DNA from: DTJG01 sp964532995
GTDB lineage: Bacteria > Ratteibacteria > UBA8468 > B48-G9 > DTJG01
Direction: 5' to 3'
Assembly: GCA_964532995.1 (NCBI GenBank)
Contig: CAZHJN010000069.1
Span: 1-6,102 of the forward strand
Length of the DNA: 6,102 nucleotides
This document shows, piece by piece, positions 1-6,102 of the stretch. The stretch's first letter is position 1, and every line of letters starts with the position of its first letter. The position numbers and the translations under genes are program-made. A model generated the notes under the pieces. The model searched no databases. It was not told the origin of the DNA and saw only the letters and a program-made list of their open reading frames with translations.

Positions 1-164
1 TCTTCTTTCCGGAATTCCTCCCTCATCCGTCCACCCCTTAAACTAATAATAAAAGAGGAAAATTTGTCGCGATCGATATGTTTACACAAAAGCAGTAATT
101 GCTTTTCTGTTCCACCCACATCAAGGGTTCCCAGAATGTAACAGATTTTTATCTTTTGAATCAT
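1..164 (-). CDS. GT4-type glycosyltransferase, N-terminal part (cut by window edge)
   Basis: Reading leftward from ATG at 164-162, the frame stays open to the window edge for 54 codons and no stop is reached. The product begins MIQKIKICYILGTLDVGGTE. A short basic start, a hydrophobic first beta strand (residues 5-12) and a GG-x-E motif with a following K (G17, G18, E20, K21) just before a leucine-rich helix are the hallmark of the N-terminal acceptor domain of GT4 (GT-B fold) glycosyltransferases. The segment at residues 35-45, a hydrophobic strand ending in LRGG, fits the second strand of that domain. The catalytic C-terminal donor domain lies outside the window, so sugar specificity cannot be guessed. 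The start is one base after the stop of the preceding GT4 gene, with a weak GGAAA site 8 bases upstream, so translation is probably coupled. It is distinct from the preceding GT4 gene because it has its own N-terminal motif. Confidence 0.88.
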   Translation of the reverse strand, partial: MIQKIKICYILGTLDVGGTEKQLLLLCKHIDRDKFSSFIISLRGGRMREEFRKE

Positions 165-165
165 C

Positions 166-1299
166 TCAGCTTTTTCCACATACCAGATTGTATATCTCAA
201 CCATCTGCTCCGCGCTCTTTTCCCATGAAAATTCCTTTGCTCTTATCAAACCATCTGCCCGGAGTCTCTGTCTTAACTGGCTGTCGATCAAAACCTTCTC
301 CATTGACTCAGCCAGCTGGTCAACACTGTACGGATTAACCAAAAGCGCAGCATTGCCTGATACTTCCGGAAGAGCAGAAACATTAGAAGTTATCACAGGA
401 CATCCACATGCCATCGCTTCAATAACAGGCAATCCAAAACCTTCATATAAGGATGGAAAAACAAATACTTCTGCTTTATTATAAAGGTAAGAAAGATGAT
501 CAGCATCACAGTATCCCGCAAAATAAACATTTTTCTGTAATCCAAGTTTTACAACTTCCTTAGAGAGTCGTTCTTCAATATTTGTGCTTCCGGCAATGAC
601 AAGCATTACTTCTATGTTTTTTCTGATAAGTATGGCAAATGATTTCAACAACCTTTCAAGGTTTTTTCTTTCAAAGGATGTTGCCACAGTAAAAATATAA
701 GGAAAAGGGAATTTAAATCTTTCAGAAAAATCGCAGGCTGCATCATCATCAAGTATTCTGAATTTGCCGTTTACACCAGGATAAACAACCTTTATTCTTT
801 CATTTTCCACACCATAATACTGCCTGATTTTTTCTTTCACATATTCTGAAACAGCAACAACAATACACGCCCTTTTGAGATAAGTTCCAACATCCCAAAA
901 CCACTTTTCAGAATACCAGTACGCATCCATTTCAGCAAAATCAAGTCCGTGTATGGTTGTGATACTCTTTATTTCTTTCAAGTGAGGCAAAAAATACCCG
1001 GTGCCATGAAACACATCAATTCTTTTGTTTATCAACCATCTTTCAATTACTGGAATATTGTTTTTTTCCAGAAACATGATTACTGGTTTCGGGGCGCGCT
1101 TCACATACAGCTGAAAATTCTTTTTTTCTGGAATTAATAATGCTTCCTTCCTTTTCTGGAAATTTCGCATAAAGAAACCAAAAATAAAATACTCGTTTTT
1201 TTCATCAACCCTGGAAAGACCTTCAATAAGACCCTGAGCCCATATTTCAATACCAGCCGCACAACCGGATGGAAAATCCACGCCAAGGGCTATTTTCAT
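166..1299 (-). CDS. GT4 family glycosyltransferase
   Basis: A complete 377-residue GT-B glycosyltransferase, a normal length for GT4. It should transfer a sugar from a nucleotide-sugar donor to a lipid-linked glycan on the cytoplasmic side of the membrane. The N-terminal acceptor domain (about 1-180) opens with a beta strand and a glycine-containing loop (PSGCAAGIE, 10-18). It contains FHGTGYFLP (98-105), TIHGLD (115-120) and VAVSEYVKEKI (148-158), all typical of the mannosyltransferase-like branch. The donor domain (about 198-375) has VATSFERKNLERLL (205-218), where GT4 enzymes usually have a K/R-N donor-phosphate motif, then VFVFPSLYEGFGLPVIEAM. This carries the E-x7-E pair E286/E294, followed by ACGCPVITS and LPEVSGNAALL. 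No membrane segment is visible. The ATG overlaps the stop of the upstream GT2 as ATGA and has GAGG five bases upstream, so the start is well supported. The branch suggests mannose or a similar hexose, but this is inference. Confidence 0.95.
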   Translation of the reverse strand: MKIALGVDFPSGCAAGIEIWAQGLIEGLSRVDEKNEYFIFGFFMRNFQKRKEALLIPEKKNFQLYVKRAPKPVIMFLEKNNIPVIERWLINKRIDVFHGTGYFLPHLKEIKSITTIHGLDFAEMDAYWYSEKWFWDVGTYLKRACIVVAVSEYVKEKIRQYYGVENERIKVVYPGVNGKFRILDDDAACDFSERFKFPFPYIFTVATSFERKNLERLLKSFAILIRKNIEVMLVIAGSTNIEERLSKEVVKLGLQKNVYFAGYCDADHLSYLYNKAEVFVFPSLYEGFGLPVIEAMACGCPVITSNVSALPEVSGNAALLVNPYSVDQLAESMEKVLIDSQLRQRLRADGLIRAKEFSWEKSAEQMVEIYNLVCGKS

Positions 1300-2390
1300 G
1301 GTAACCTCATCTTTTTCTGACGATGTCTGTTTTTATAAATCAGATAATGATTCAAAATTGTCCTGAAATTGCATATAAAGGGACCTGATGATATAACAGC
1401 AACAGCCCATAGAAATCGGTAAAAATCTTTGAAAGTTATATCCGGAAAAATCTTATGAAAACTTTTCAAAAATCGGATGAAATTTTTTCTTGCCTTTACA
1501 AATTCTTTATTGCCTAAAGCTCTCTGGCCCTTTGAAAACTCCCATCTGATTTTTTTTGACCTGTAAGAATTCCAGCAGTGTTGCGAAATAAGATTATTTT
1601 CCCTCGCATATTTCTCATAATAATCCATCACAATAAAAAAATTTTCATAAGAAGTGGAATGGGATGCAGTACCCTGACCGGCGTGTATGCGATAACACAT
1701 AAGTTTTTTATGCAAAATCCCGATTTGAAATTTTTGCAGCATGCGCAACCACATTTCAAGGTCGTTTGCTGTGAATATCATGTTTCTGTCCATTTCATAT
1801 CTCTCAAGCAATTGTAACCAGAAAGGAGCCTGGGTGGTTGAAAAAAATTTTTCTTCCTTAAAAGTCCCGATTTCTGAAAAAACTTTCTTTACAAACATAG
1901 CGCTTGGACAGATGAAAAAATCACCGTATTTCAAAAAACCGTTAAAAGCTGTTCTGAAATCTATTGTATCAGCACTTTCAAATTCTTTAGGAATCTTCCA
2001 TTCTCCAATAATGGTGCCGGATGAATTAATAAGATTGGCTTCCGTGAAAACAGCCATAACATTTTTGTGCTGTTGCAAAAATCTAACCTGTTCTTCAACC
2101 ACTGTCGGCTTATACATATCATCAGAATGATAAACCGCCACAAATTCAGTTTCAGCAATGTTCATTATGACATTGGTACTGCCATAGCAATATATATTTT
2201 CAGGATTTCTGATGAATTTAATCCTCGGATCCTTAAAAGAGAGTACAATTTCCTCTGTATTATCCTGTGAACCATTATCCACAACAATTATTTCCAGATT
2301 AGAATAAGTTTGTTTCATAACAGACTCTATACAATTTCTTATGTATTTGCCACTGTTATACGAAGGAATCCCGATTGTAACCTTTTCCAT
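1296..2390 (-). CDS. GT2 family glycosyltransferase
   Basis: A 364-residue GT-A glycosyltransferase. The start at 2390 gives MEKVTIGIPSYNSGKYIRNC, the standard GT2 opening, and has AGGA seven bases upstream. The same frame is open back to an ATG at 2504, but that would run 103 bases into the flippase gene and add 38 residues with no family resemblance, so it was rejected. Motifs: GIPSYN (7-12); IIVVDNGSQDNT (34-45), with the donor-binding Asp; YHSDD (87-91) as the metal/nucleotide DxD-like site; and NDLEMWLRM (209-217) at the usual place of the catalytic-base region, followed by CYRIHAGQGT (232-241). Residues 280-364 are basic with one hydrophobic patch (about 327-341) that might sit on the membrane. 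Between the usual acceptor-side segment and NDLEMW there is extra sequence (about 183-208) that partly resembles the segment after it. It lies 11 bases after the flippase gene and overlaps the next gene by four bases. Acceptor and sugar are unknown. Confidence 0.94.
   Translation of the reverse strand: MEKVTIGIPSYNSGKYIRNCIESVMKQTYSNLEIIVVDNGSQDNTEEIVLSFKDPRIKFIRNPENIYCYGSTNVIMNIAETEFVAVYHSDDMYKPTVVEEQVRFLQQHKNVMAVFTEANLINSSGTIIGEWKIPKEFESADTIDFRTAFNGFLKYGDFFICPSAMFVKKVFSEIGTFKEEKFFSTTQAPFWLQLLERYEMDRNMIFTANDLEMWLRMLQKFQIGILHKKLMCYRIHAGQGTASHSTSYENFFIVMDYYEKYARENNLISQHCWNSYRSKKIRWEFSKGQRALGNKEFVKARKNFIRFLKSFHKIFPDITFKDFYRFLWAVAVISSGPFICNFRTILNHYLIYKNRHRQKKMRLP
1305..1308 (-). promoter_or_regulatory. 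Ribosome binding site of the GT4 gene
   Basis: GAGG lies five bases upstream of ATG 1299-1297, inside the last codons of the upstream GT2 gene. With the ATGA stop/start overlap it supports this start and translational coupling. It is read from sequence only. Confidence 0.6.
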
Positions 2391-2397
2391 ATAAACA

Positions 2398-2401
2398 TCC
2401 T
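2398..2401 (-). promoter_or_regulatory. Ribosome binding site that fixes the GT2 start
   Basis: AGGA directly follows the TAA stop of the flippase gene and lies seven bases upstream of ATG 2390-2388. Its position supports the 2390 start over the far-upstream in-frame ATG at 2504. Confidence 0.65.
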
Positions 2402-3952
2402 TTATTTTTCCGGCTGTACCCTTATTTTTTCGTAGAACACCCTGATCAGGTCTTTCAAAATTCCTTTCACACCAGATGGCAGAATTCTGTAAGAAACAAA
2501 GCAATATATAACGATTATCAATAAACTGAGTGATATTCTGACTGAGTCAATTTTCAACTGATGCAAAACCATAAGCAGGATAAGACAGGGTAGAATAACC
2601 AGGAAAAAGTTTCTAATCACAATTGAATAATCGAGAATAATTTTCCCCTGGCTTCTTTTGCGAATATAAATTGGAACCATCCAGGAAACAGTCAAAAATG
2701 ACGCAAGAAAAGTGCCGAGCGCAGTACCTCCTATTCCCATATGAAGATATTTAATGAAAAATATGGAGAGAAAAATGTTAACGATTGCCTCGCTCCAGCC
2801 TATGAAAACGTTTATAAAATTCAGCCCTGTTGCTATCATATTTGGTGTTGCAAGCAAAGAACAGGCATATCCATAGCCGCCAATTGCAAATACAGTAAGC
2901 AACCCTGCATATCCCTCAGGTCCAACCCATATATAGATGATATCCCGAGCAAAGGCAACTGCTAAAACCCAGATGAATCCTCCGAGAAGAGGCAAAATAA
3001 AGATTAGCTTCTCATAGGTCTTTTTTATCCAGCTGATCTCATTGCTGCTATAAGCTCTTGCCACCATTGGAAAAACCGGATATGTTATCACAGAAAAAAT
3101 AAAAAAGCCTGATGTTATCAGTTTAAAAGTAATTGCATATGGGGTTACATCTTTTATCCCGAAAAAATGGCTGATAATTAAATTGTCAGTATGCCAGACA
3201 ACCGTTGCAGCAAGTCCAACGATGAAAAATCTCAAAGATGTTCCCAGGATTGAGCGGATGGAAAATTCATCAATCGCTGATGGTTGAACCAGATTTTCAA
3301 ATTTTTTAACATATGCTCTGTTTTCTCTGTTGAAAAAAAGTAAATGAATTATTGAAATCAAACTGACAATTATGGTTAAAACTCCTTTAACAGAAGAGTA
3401 AAAAACAAGATTACCCTTCCACCATATTGCTATCAACAAACCAAGAAACGGTATAACAGAAGAAACAAGCATACTGTACAATCTTTCCACATGGACTCTT
3501 TGAGCTGCAACAAATCCGCCAAGAAATATTGAAAGTGGCAGATTGAACAAAAAAAGTATCGCAGAAACAAATGTTGCGCGTGCTACCTCCTGATAAATAT
3601 TTAAAGGCACCTTACCTATGATATCGAGCCATTCTGAGGTACCAGTATATATCAGAAAACCCGCGGCCACAAAAATGACAATACCCGAACAGAGAATAAA
3701 AGCCTTTATAATTACCCTGAGCTGCTCCAGTCTGTCAACTGCCTTTGAGGCGAGAACATTAACGGCGGTCGGTAACCCTATCTGGGAGGTTGCCAGATAG
3801 GTTAACAGGGTACTTATTACAGCAAGAGCACCATATCTTTCAATCCCAAAGTATTTCAAACCAATGGGTGCAGAAAAAATTCCAATAACTGTTGCAATAA
3901 TATTGGTGAATCCGCCTGAAACGACCCCGAGCAAAAAACTTCTTCTTCTCAT
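2402..3952 (-). CDS. Wzx-like polysaccharide flippase (MOP superfamily)
   Basis: A 516-residue, strongly hydrophobic protein with the length and pattern of the polysaccharide-transport branch of the MOP exporter superfamily. Such proteins flip undecaprenyl-diphosphate-linked oligosaccharide units across the inner membrane. The N-terminus is basic (MRRRSF). The first helix region with GIFSAPIGLKYFGIERYGAL (24-43) is the characteristic first-to-second helix connection of this family. I count roughly twelve to fourteen hydrophobic segments, including about 81-102, 127-149, 160-177, 188-207, 239-260, 276-296, 316-335, 349-368, 384-400, 408-430, 447-464 and 472-488. A charged loop at 208-232 probably separates the two helix bundles, and the C-terminal tail (about 491-516) is basic. 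It starts three bases after the stop of the CgeB-type gene, with purine-rich sequence (AGAGGAAAAGAGA) upstream of the ATG. Its setting among glycosyltransferases supports a Wzx role. The gene symbol is left blank because sequence alone does not separate Wzx from related teichuronic or exopolysaccharide exporters. Confidence 0.93.
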   Translation of the reverse strand: MRRRSFLLGVVSGGFTNIIATVIGIFSAPIGLKYFGIERYGALAVISTLLTYLATSQIGLPTAVNVLASKAVDRLEQLRVIIKAFILCSGIVIFVAAGFLIYTGTSEWLDIIGKVPLNIYQEVARATFVSAILFLFNLPLSIFLGGFVAAQRVHVERLYSMLVSSVIPFLGLLIAIWWKGNLVFYSSVKGVLTIIVSLISIIHLLFFNRENRAYVKKFENLVQPSAIDEFSIRSILGTSLRFFIVGLAATVVWHTDNLIISHFFGIKDVTPYAITFKLITSGFFIFSVITYPVFPMVARAYSSNEISWIKKTYEKLIFILPLLGGFIWVLAVAFARDIIYIWVGPEGYAGLLTVFAIGGYGYACSLLATPNMIATGLNFINVFIGWSEAIVNIFLSIFFIKYLHMGIGGTALGTFLASFLTVSWMVPIYIRKRSQGKIILDYSIVIRNFFLVILPCLILLMVLHQLKIDSVRISLSLLIIVIYCFVSYRILPSGVKGILKDLIRVFYEKIRVQPEK

Positions 3953-3955
3953 ATT

Positions 3956-4993
3956 CTATCTCTTTTCCTCTAACTGATGTATAACATCCTGCCATCTGTT
4001 TATCATCAAATGTTCTGCCTTTGTTCTCTGATAACCTGCCTCTGCGATTTTCATTCTTTCCTCGTGTCTTGGCAGGTAATATTTAATCAGTGAAAGCATT
4101 TCTTCAAGAGATGAAAAAACCACAAGTTCTTTACCGATCTCATAGTATTTTTCAATCATAGGAATGTATTCTGAAAGCTGGAATCCTCCGCATATACAGA
4201 TATCAAAATGTCTTGCCTTAATCTGTTTTGAAATTGTGTAGAGGGACCTTCCTGTTAAACTCCTCTTTATGAAGGAAAGAAATCTCATTTTATCCGCCAT
4301 AAGAAACCTTATATCATAATTTGTTGCAAGCTTTTCCAGGTTGAGATTTATCTTGGAAGTTCTGAATATATTCTTCATCTGTCCTGAAGTGACCCTGCCT
4401 CCAGGCCAGCCAGATCCATAAAACTGAACATGAACTCCGTTCTTTTTAAGGAAATCATATATACATTTTCTATAAAGGCTGAATGTGCCGACGAATGTAA
4501 CATCGTATAAATGTGCATCTGTTTCTTCCTCATCAACAGAATCAAAATCAAATGCCGCCCACTGGCTCATTATGACATTTTTATATCCATCATGTATGTA
4601 TCTGTCATAGGAAAAAAAATCGCAGGTTATCGGATGGGTAAAATACGCCGCTTTGTACCTTGTGTAATTATCGTATCTGTGATTATCATCGCCGAACCAG
4701 TCAGAACTCTTACAGATTTTTGAAATTTCCCTCCATGTTTGGTCTGTAAAGGAATCATTGGAATAATCATTCATAACAACCCAGTCCGGTTTGACCCATT
4801 TTACATAATCAAGAAGCTTTCCATCATCCTTTTTTGACACAAGACCCGGACCCACAAGGTAGTCATCCATTTCAAATATGTACACGCTATGGCCAAGTTT
4901 TCTCAGTGGTTCCACCCAGTAAACTTCTTCAAAAGATTGCCCGAGTTTTCTGTTCCCACCAATGTACCTGACAAGACAGAATACTATTTTCAT
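3956..4993 (-). CDS. CgeB family glycosyltransferase
   Basis: A 345-residue protein resembling the CgeB family (an N-terminal CgeB-type domain followed by a GT-B-like glycosyltransferase C-terminal domain), named after a Bacillus subtilis spore-surface maturation protein but widespread in polysaccharide loci. The N-terminal half (1-155) has MKIVFCLVRY, then LRKLGHSVYIFEMDDY (30-45), PDWVVMNDY (69-77) and WFGDDNHR (99-106), a D-D-rich loop often seen in this family. The C-terminal half has YDVTFVGTFSLYR (163-175), VQFYGSGWPGG (189-199), SKINLNL (213-219), FDICICGGFQLSEY (263-276), YYEIGKELVVFSSLEEML (283-300) and a closing helix HEERMKIAEAGYQRT (310-324). Most relatives I recall have FE at the FD position. 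The ATG at 4993 is chosen because AGGGGG lies nine bases upstream and because it overlaps the previous stop as ATGA. The in-frame GTG at 4999 would sit only three bases from that site. Sugar and acceptor are unknown; a soluble cytoplasmic enzyme is likely. Confidence 0.9.
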   Translation of the reverse strand: MKIVFCLVRYIGGNRKLGQSFEEVYWVEPLRKLGHSVYIFEMDDYLVGPGLVSKKDDGKLLDYVKWVKPDWVVMNDYSNDSFTDQTWREISKICKSSDWFGDDNHRYDNYTRYKAAYFTHPITCDFFSYDRYIHDGYKNVIMSQWAAFDFDSVDEEETDAHLYDVTFVGTFSLYRKCIYDFLKKNGVHVQFYGSGWPGGRVTSGQMKNIFRTSKINLNLEKLATNYDIRFLMADKMRFLSFIKRSLTGRSLYTISKQIKARHFDICICGGFQLSEYIPMIEKYYEIGKELVVFSSLEEMLSLIKYYLPRHEERMKIAEAGYQRTKAEHLMINRWQDVIHQLEEKR

Positions 4994-5002
4994 AAACACC
5001 GA

Positions 5003-5008
5003 CCCCCT
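5003..5008 (-). promoter_or_regulatory. Strong ribosome binding site of the CgeB-type gene
   Basis: AGGGGG lies nine bases upstream of ATG 4993-4991 and inside the final codons of the preceding GT2 gene (the GGR tail). It is the strongest Shine-Dalgarno-like site in the window and decides between ATG 4993 and GTG 4999. Because it is strong, the CgeB-type protein may still be made even if translation of the broken GT2 gene stops early. That last point is inference. Confidence 0.7.
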
Positions 5009-5918
5009 GTTTTTTTGAAAATTCTTTTTACCCTTCGTAAAGAATTAAAAAACCCTGCTGGTATAAAAAGAAAAGGAAGATGGATCAACCAGAAAGTGGG
5101 ATATCTGCCATAGCATTCCATCATTTTTTCTGCAATCTCTTTCTTATCTCTTACACCCATCATCTGCAAAACCAGAATTAATCTCATATTCGCTCTGAAC
5201 ATATTGTCAATCAACCAGCGATATGTCTTCTTACTATAACCAAGATTTTTCATATTTTTGAAAATTTTGACCAGTTCAAGACCTGGTTTAACAATAGCCC
5301 TATAACCCTCAGTCTGCCATCGTTCCTTACCCGTAATTGGAGTTCTGAGGTCAACAAGTTTTTCCGAAATTATATAAGCGGTGGATTCTGAAAGGATTTC
5401 AGCAATTGCACCGGCATGAATAAAACCGGTTCCAATATATTTTTTCACTCTATCATCCCATTTATTTCTTTTGATAATTAATGATGAAACAAGTCCAAAA
5501 AGAAATTTGCTCTCTCTAAAAAAAATGTTTCCATTAGCGCAGTACAAATCCCTGTGTATATCAGGCCGTGTCCGAACAGGATACTCTTGCATATTTATGT
5601 CGCACTCTGCATAATTGGCAAAAATAACTGAAATATCCTCATGTTTTTTTAATATCGTTAATATTTTTTTTAAGGCTCCTTTTCTTAACCTGTCATCATC
5701 ACTGAGAATCCAGACATATTCACCGGTCGCCCTCTCAAAAACCAGGTCCACATTCCTGTCAAAACCAGTATTCTCTGTATTTCTGAAATATCTGATAAAA
5801 CCGTGCCTTTGAATATACTGTGATATTATCTCGGATGTACTGTCCGTGGATGCATTATCAGAAATCACTATTTCAATATCCTGATCTATTTGATCAAGCT
5901 GGTTTATAACACTATCAA

Positions 5919-5921
5919 TTT
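5919..5921 (-). other. Likely site of the frame-breaking extra base
   Basis: The first frame is open only until TGA 5917-5915, and the second frame only after TAA 5931-5929, so the shift must lie between about 5930 and 5916. Removing one A (minus strand) of the three at 5921-5919 restores GCA ATT GAT, giving A-I-D-S-V, which matches the usual GT2 helix. Other single-base removals in this interval also restore the frame but give a less family-like sequence. Confidence 0.7.
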
Positions 5922-5997
5922 GCTTCTCTTATGTGCTTTTCACCGTTATATGTTGGTATACCAATAGAAAGCAACGGCTTTTTTCCTTTATCATTCA

Positions 5998-6102
5998 TCA
6001 TTTCTGCCATCCATAGTTTAAGACTTCTTTCAAAGCTTCTCTCACATTAAAAAGTTTATCCATAATGAAAATAAAAAAGCCTGCGGTAATAAGTTTTATC
6101 AA
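5998..6102 (-). CDS. C-terminal end of an unidentified, probably membrane-associated protein
   Basis: Only one minus-strand frame is open at the right edge. It gives 34 codons ending in TGA 6000-5998; the other two frames hit stops within about fifteen codons. The tail starts LIKLITAGFFIFIM, a hydrophobic stretch of about a dozen residues, followed by a soluble basic and acidic helix ending NYGWQK. The stop overlaps the start of the next GT2 gene as ATGA, which is strong evidence that the frame is real and belongs to the same operon. I do not recognise the family. A glycosyltransferase or other polysaccharide enzyme with a C-terminal hydrophobic segment would fit the context, but the fragment is too short to say. 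KLITAGFFIF closely matches KLITSGFFIF in the flippase of this window, yet the flanking residues do not align. Confidence 0.7.
   Translation of the reverse strand: MIKLITAGFFIFIMDKLFNVREALKEVLNYGWQK

Larger units (their letters stand above)
4990..6001 (-). pseudogene. GT2 family glycosyltransferase broken by a one-base frameshift
   Basis: The gene spans 1012 bases, one more than a multiple of three. Starting at ATG 6001-5999 the first frame reads MMNDKGKKPLLSIGIPTYNG then EKHIREAN and stops at TGA 5917-5915 (28 residues). The remainder continues in the next frame as IDSVINQ...IEIVISDNASTDST to the TGA at 4992-4990. Dropping one A of the AAA at 5921-5919 (TTT on the plus strand) joins them as HIREAIDSVINQ, a textbook GT2 first helix, and gives 336 residues, a normal length. 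In that reconstruction: GIPTYNG (14-20), VISDNASTD (45-53), WILSDDD (97-103, the DxD metal/donor site), and a hydrophobic patch FWLIHLPFLFIPAGFF near 303-318 before a basic tail. The downstream piece alone opens only at a GTG (5868) in the middle of the fold and would lack the first strand and helix of the nucleotide-binding domain. The start overlaps the upstream stop as ATGA, with a weak GGATGG five bases before. It may be a true mutation, an assembly error or, less likely, a recoding site. Confidence 0.85.

Noticed and set aside
1550..1557. Eight-base T/A tracts in coding sequence (also 4612-4619, 5518-5525, 5664-5671) as phase-variation switches
   Set aside because: All four tracts keep the frame, the sequence is AT-rich and full of KK and FF codons, and the one real frameshift is in a three-base run, not in these tracts.
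2391..2504. Longer GT2 start at ATG 2504, overlapping the flippase gene by 103 bases
   Set aside because: The extra 38 residues have no GT2 character, the overlap is implausibly long, and a good AGGA site plus the canonical MEKVTIGIPSYN opening lie at 2390.
4994..4999. GTG start of the CgeB-type gene at 4999
   Set aside because: It would be only three bases from the AGGGGG site, whereas ATG 4993 has nine-base spacing and forms the ATGA overlap seen at other junctions of this operon.
99..5812. Plus-strand open frames of 60 to 129 codons across the window
   Set aside because: They lie antisense to strongly supported glycosyltransferase and flippase genes, show no recognisable domain, and lack convincing ribosome sites and operon logic.
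5868..5868. GTG at 5868 as the true start of the first GT2
   Set aside because: It falls inside the second beta strand (IVISDNAS). The missing N-terminal part is encoded immediately upstream in another frame, so this is a by-product of the frameshift.
1..6102. CRISPR array, tRNA, insertion sequence ends, intrinsic terminators or internal promoters
   Set aside because: I saw no regularly spaced repeats, no GC-rich hairpin followed by a T run in the few intergenic bases, no transposase, and no gap between genes longer than 11 bases.

Overview
The window is one tightly packed, single-strand block of a bacterial surface-polysaccharide (capsule, O-antigen or exopolysaccharide) locus. Every supported gene lies on the minus strand, so transcription runs from the right edge (6102) to the left edge (1). 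G+C is in the high 30s percent, judged from a few lines. Shine-Dalgarno-type sites (AGGGGG, AGGA, GAGG) and ATGA stop/start overlaps point to a bacterium. I cannot place it more precisely, because glycosyltransferase loci travel between phyla and no housekeeping gene is present.

Layout in reading order: (1) the last 34 codons of an unidentified protein with a hydrophobic stretch, cut by the right edge (6102-5998); (2) a GT2 (GT-A fold) glycosyltransferase whose reading frame is broken by one extra base near 5919-5921 (6001-4990); (3) a CgeB-type, GT-B-like glycosyltransferase (4993-3956); (4) a Wzx-like polysaccharide flippase of the MOP superfamily (3952-2402); (5) a second, intact GT2 glycosyltransferase (2390-1296); (6) a GT4 glycosyltransferase (1299-166); (7) the first 54 codons of another GT4-type glycosyltransferase, cut by the left edge (164-1).

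Junctions are a 4-base overlap, a 4-base overlap, 3 bases, 11 bases, a 4-base overlap and 1 base. This argues for one transcript with translational coupling. No room exists for internal promoters or terminators, no gene-free stretch exceeds 11 bases, and I see no RNA gene, mobile element or CRISPR array.

The inferred division of labour is that the glycosyltransferases add sugars one by one to a lipid-linked precursor on the cytoplasmic face, and the flippase moves the finished repeat unit across the inner membrane. A Wzy polymerase, chain-length regulator, initiating phosphoglycosyltransferase and sugar-nucleotide enzymes are not in the window and may lie outside it. I did not find an undescribed system. 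The points most worth checking are the frameshift in the first GT2 gene, an odd near-repeat within the second GT2, an apparent Glu-to-Asp change in the CgeB-type enzyme, and the identity of the two edge genes.
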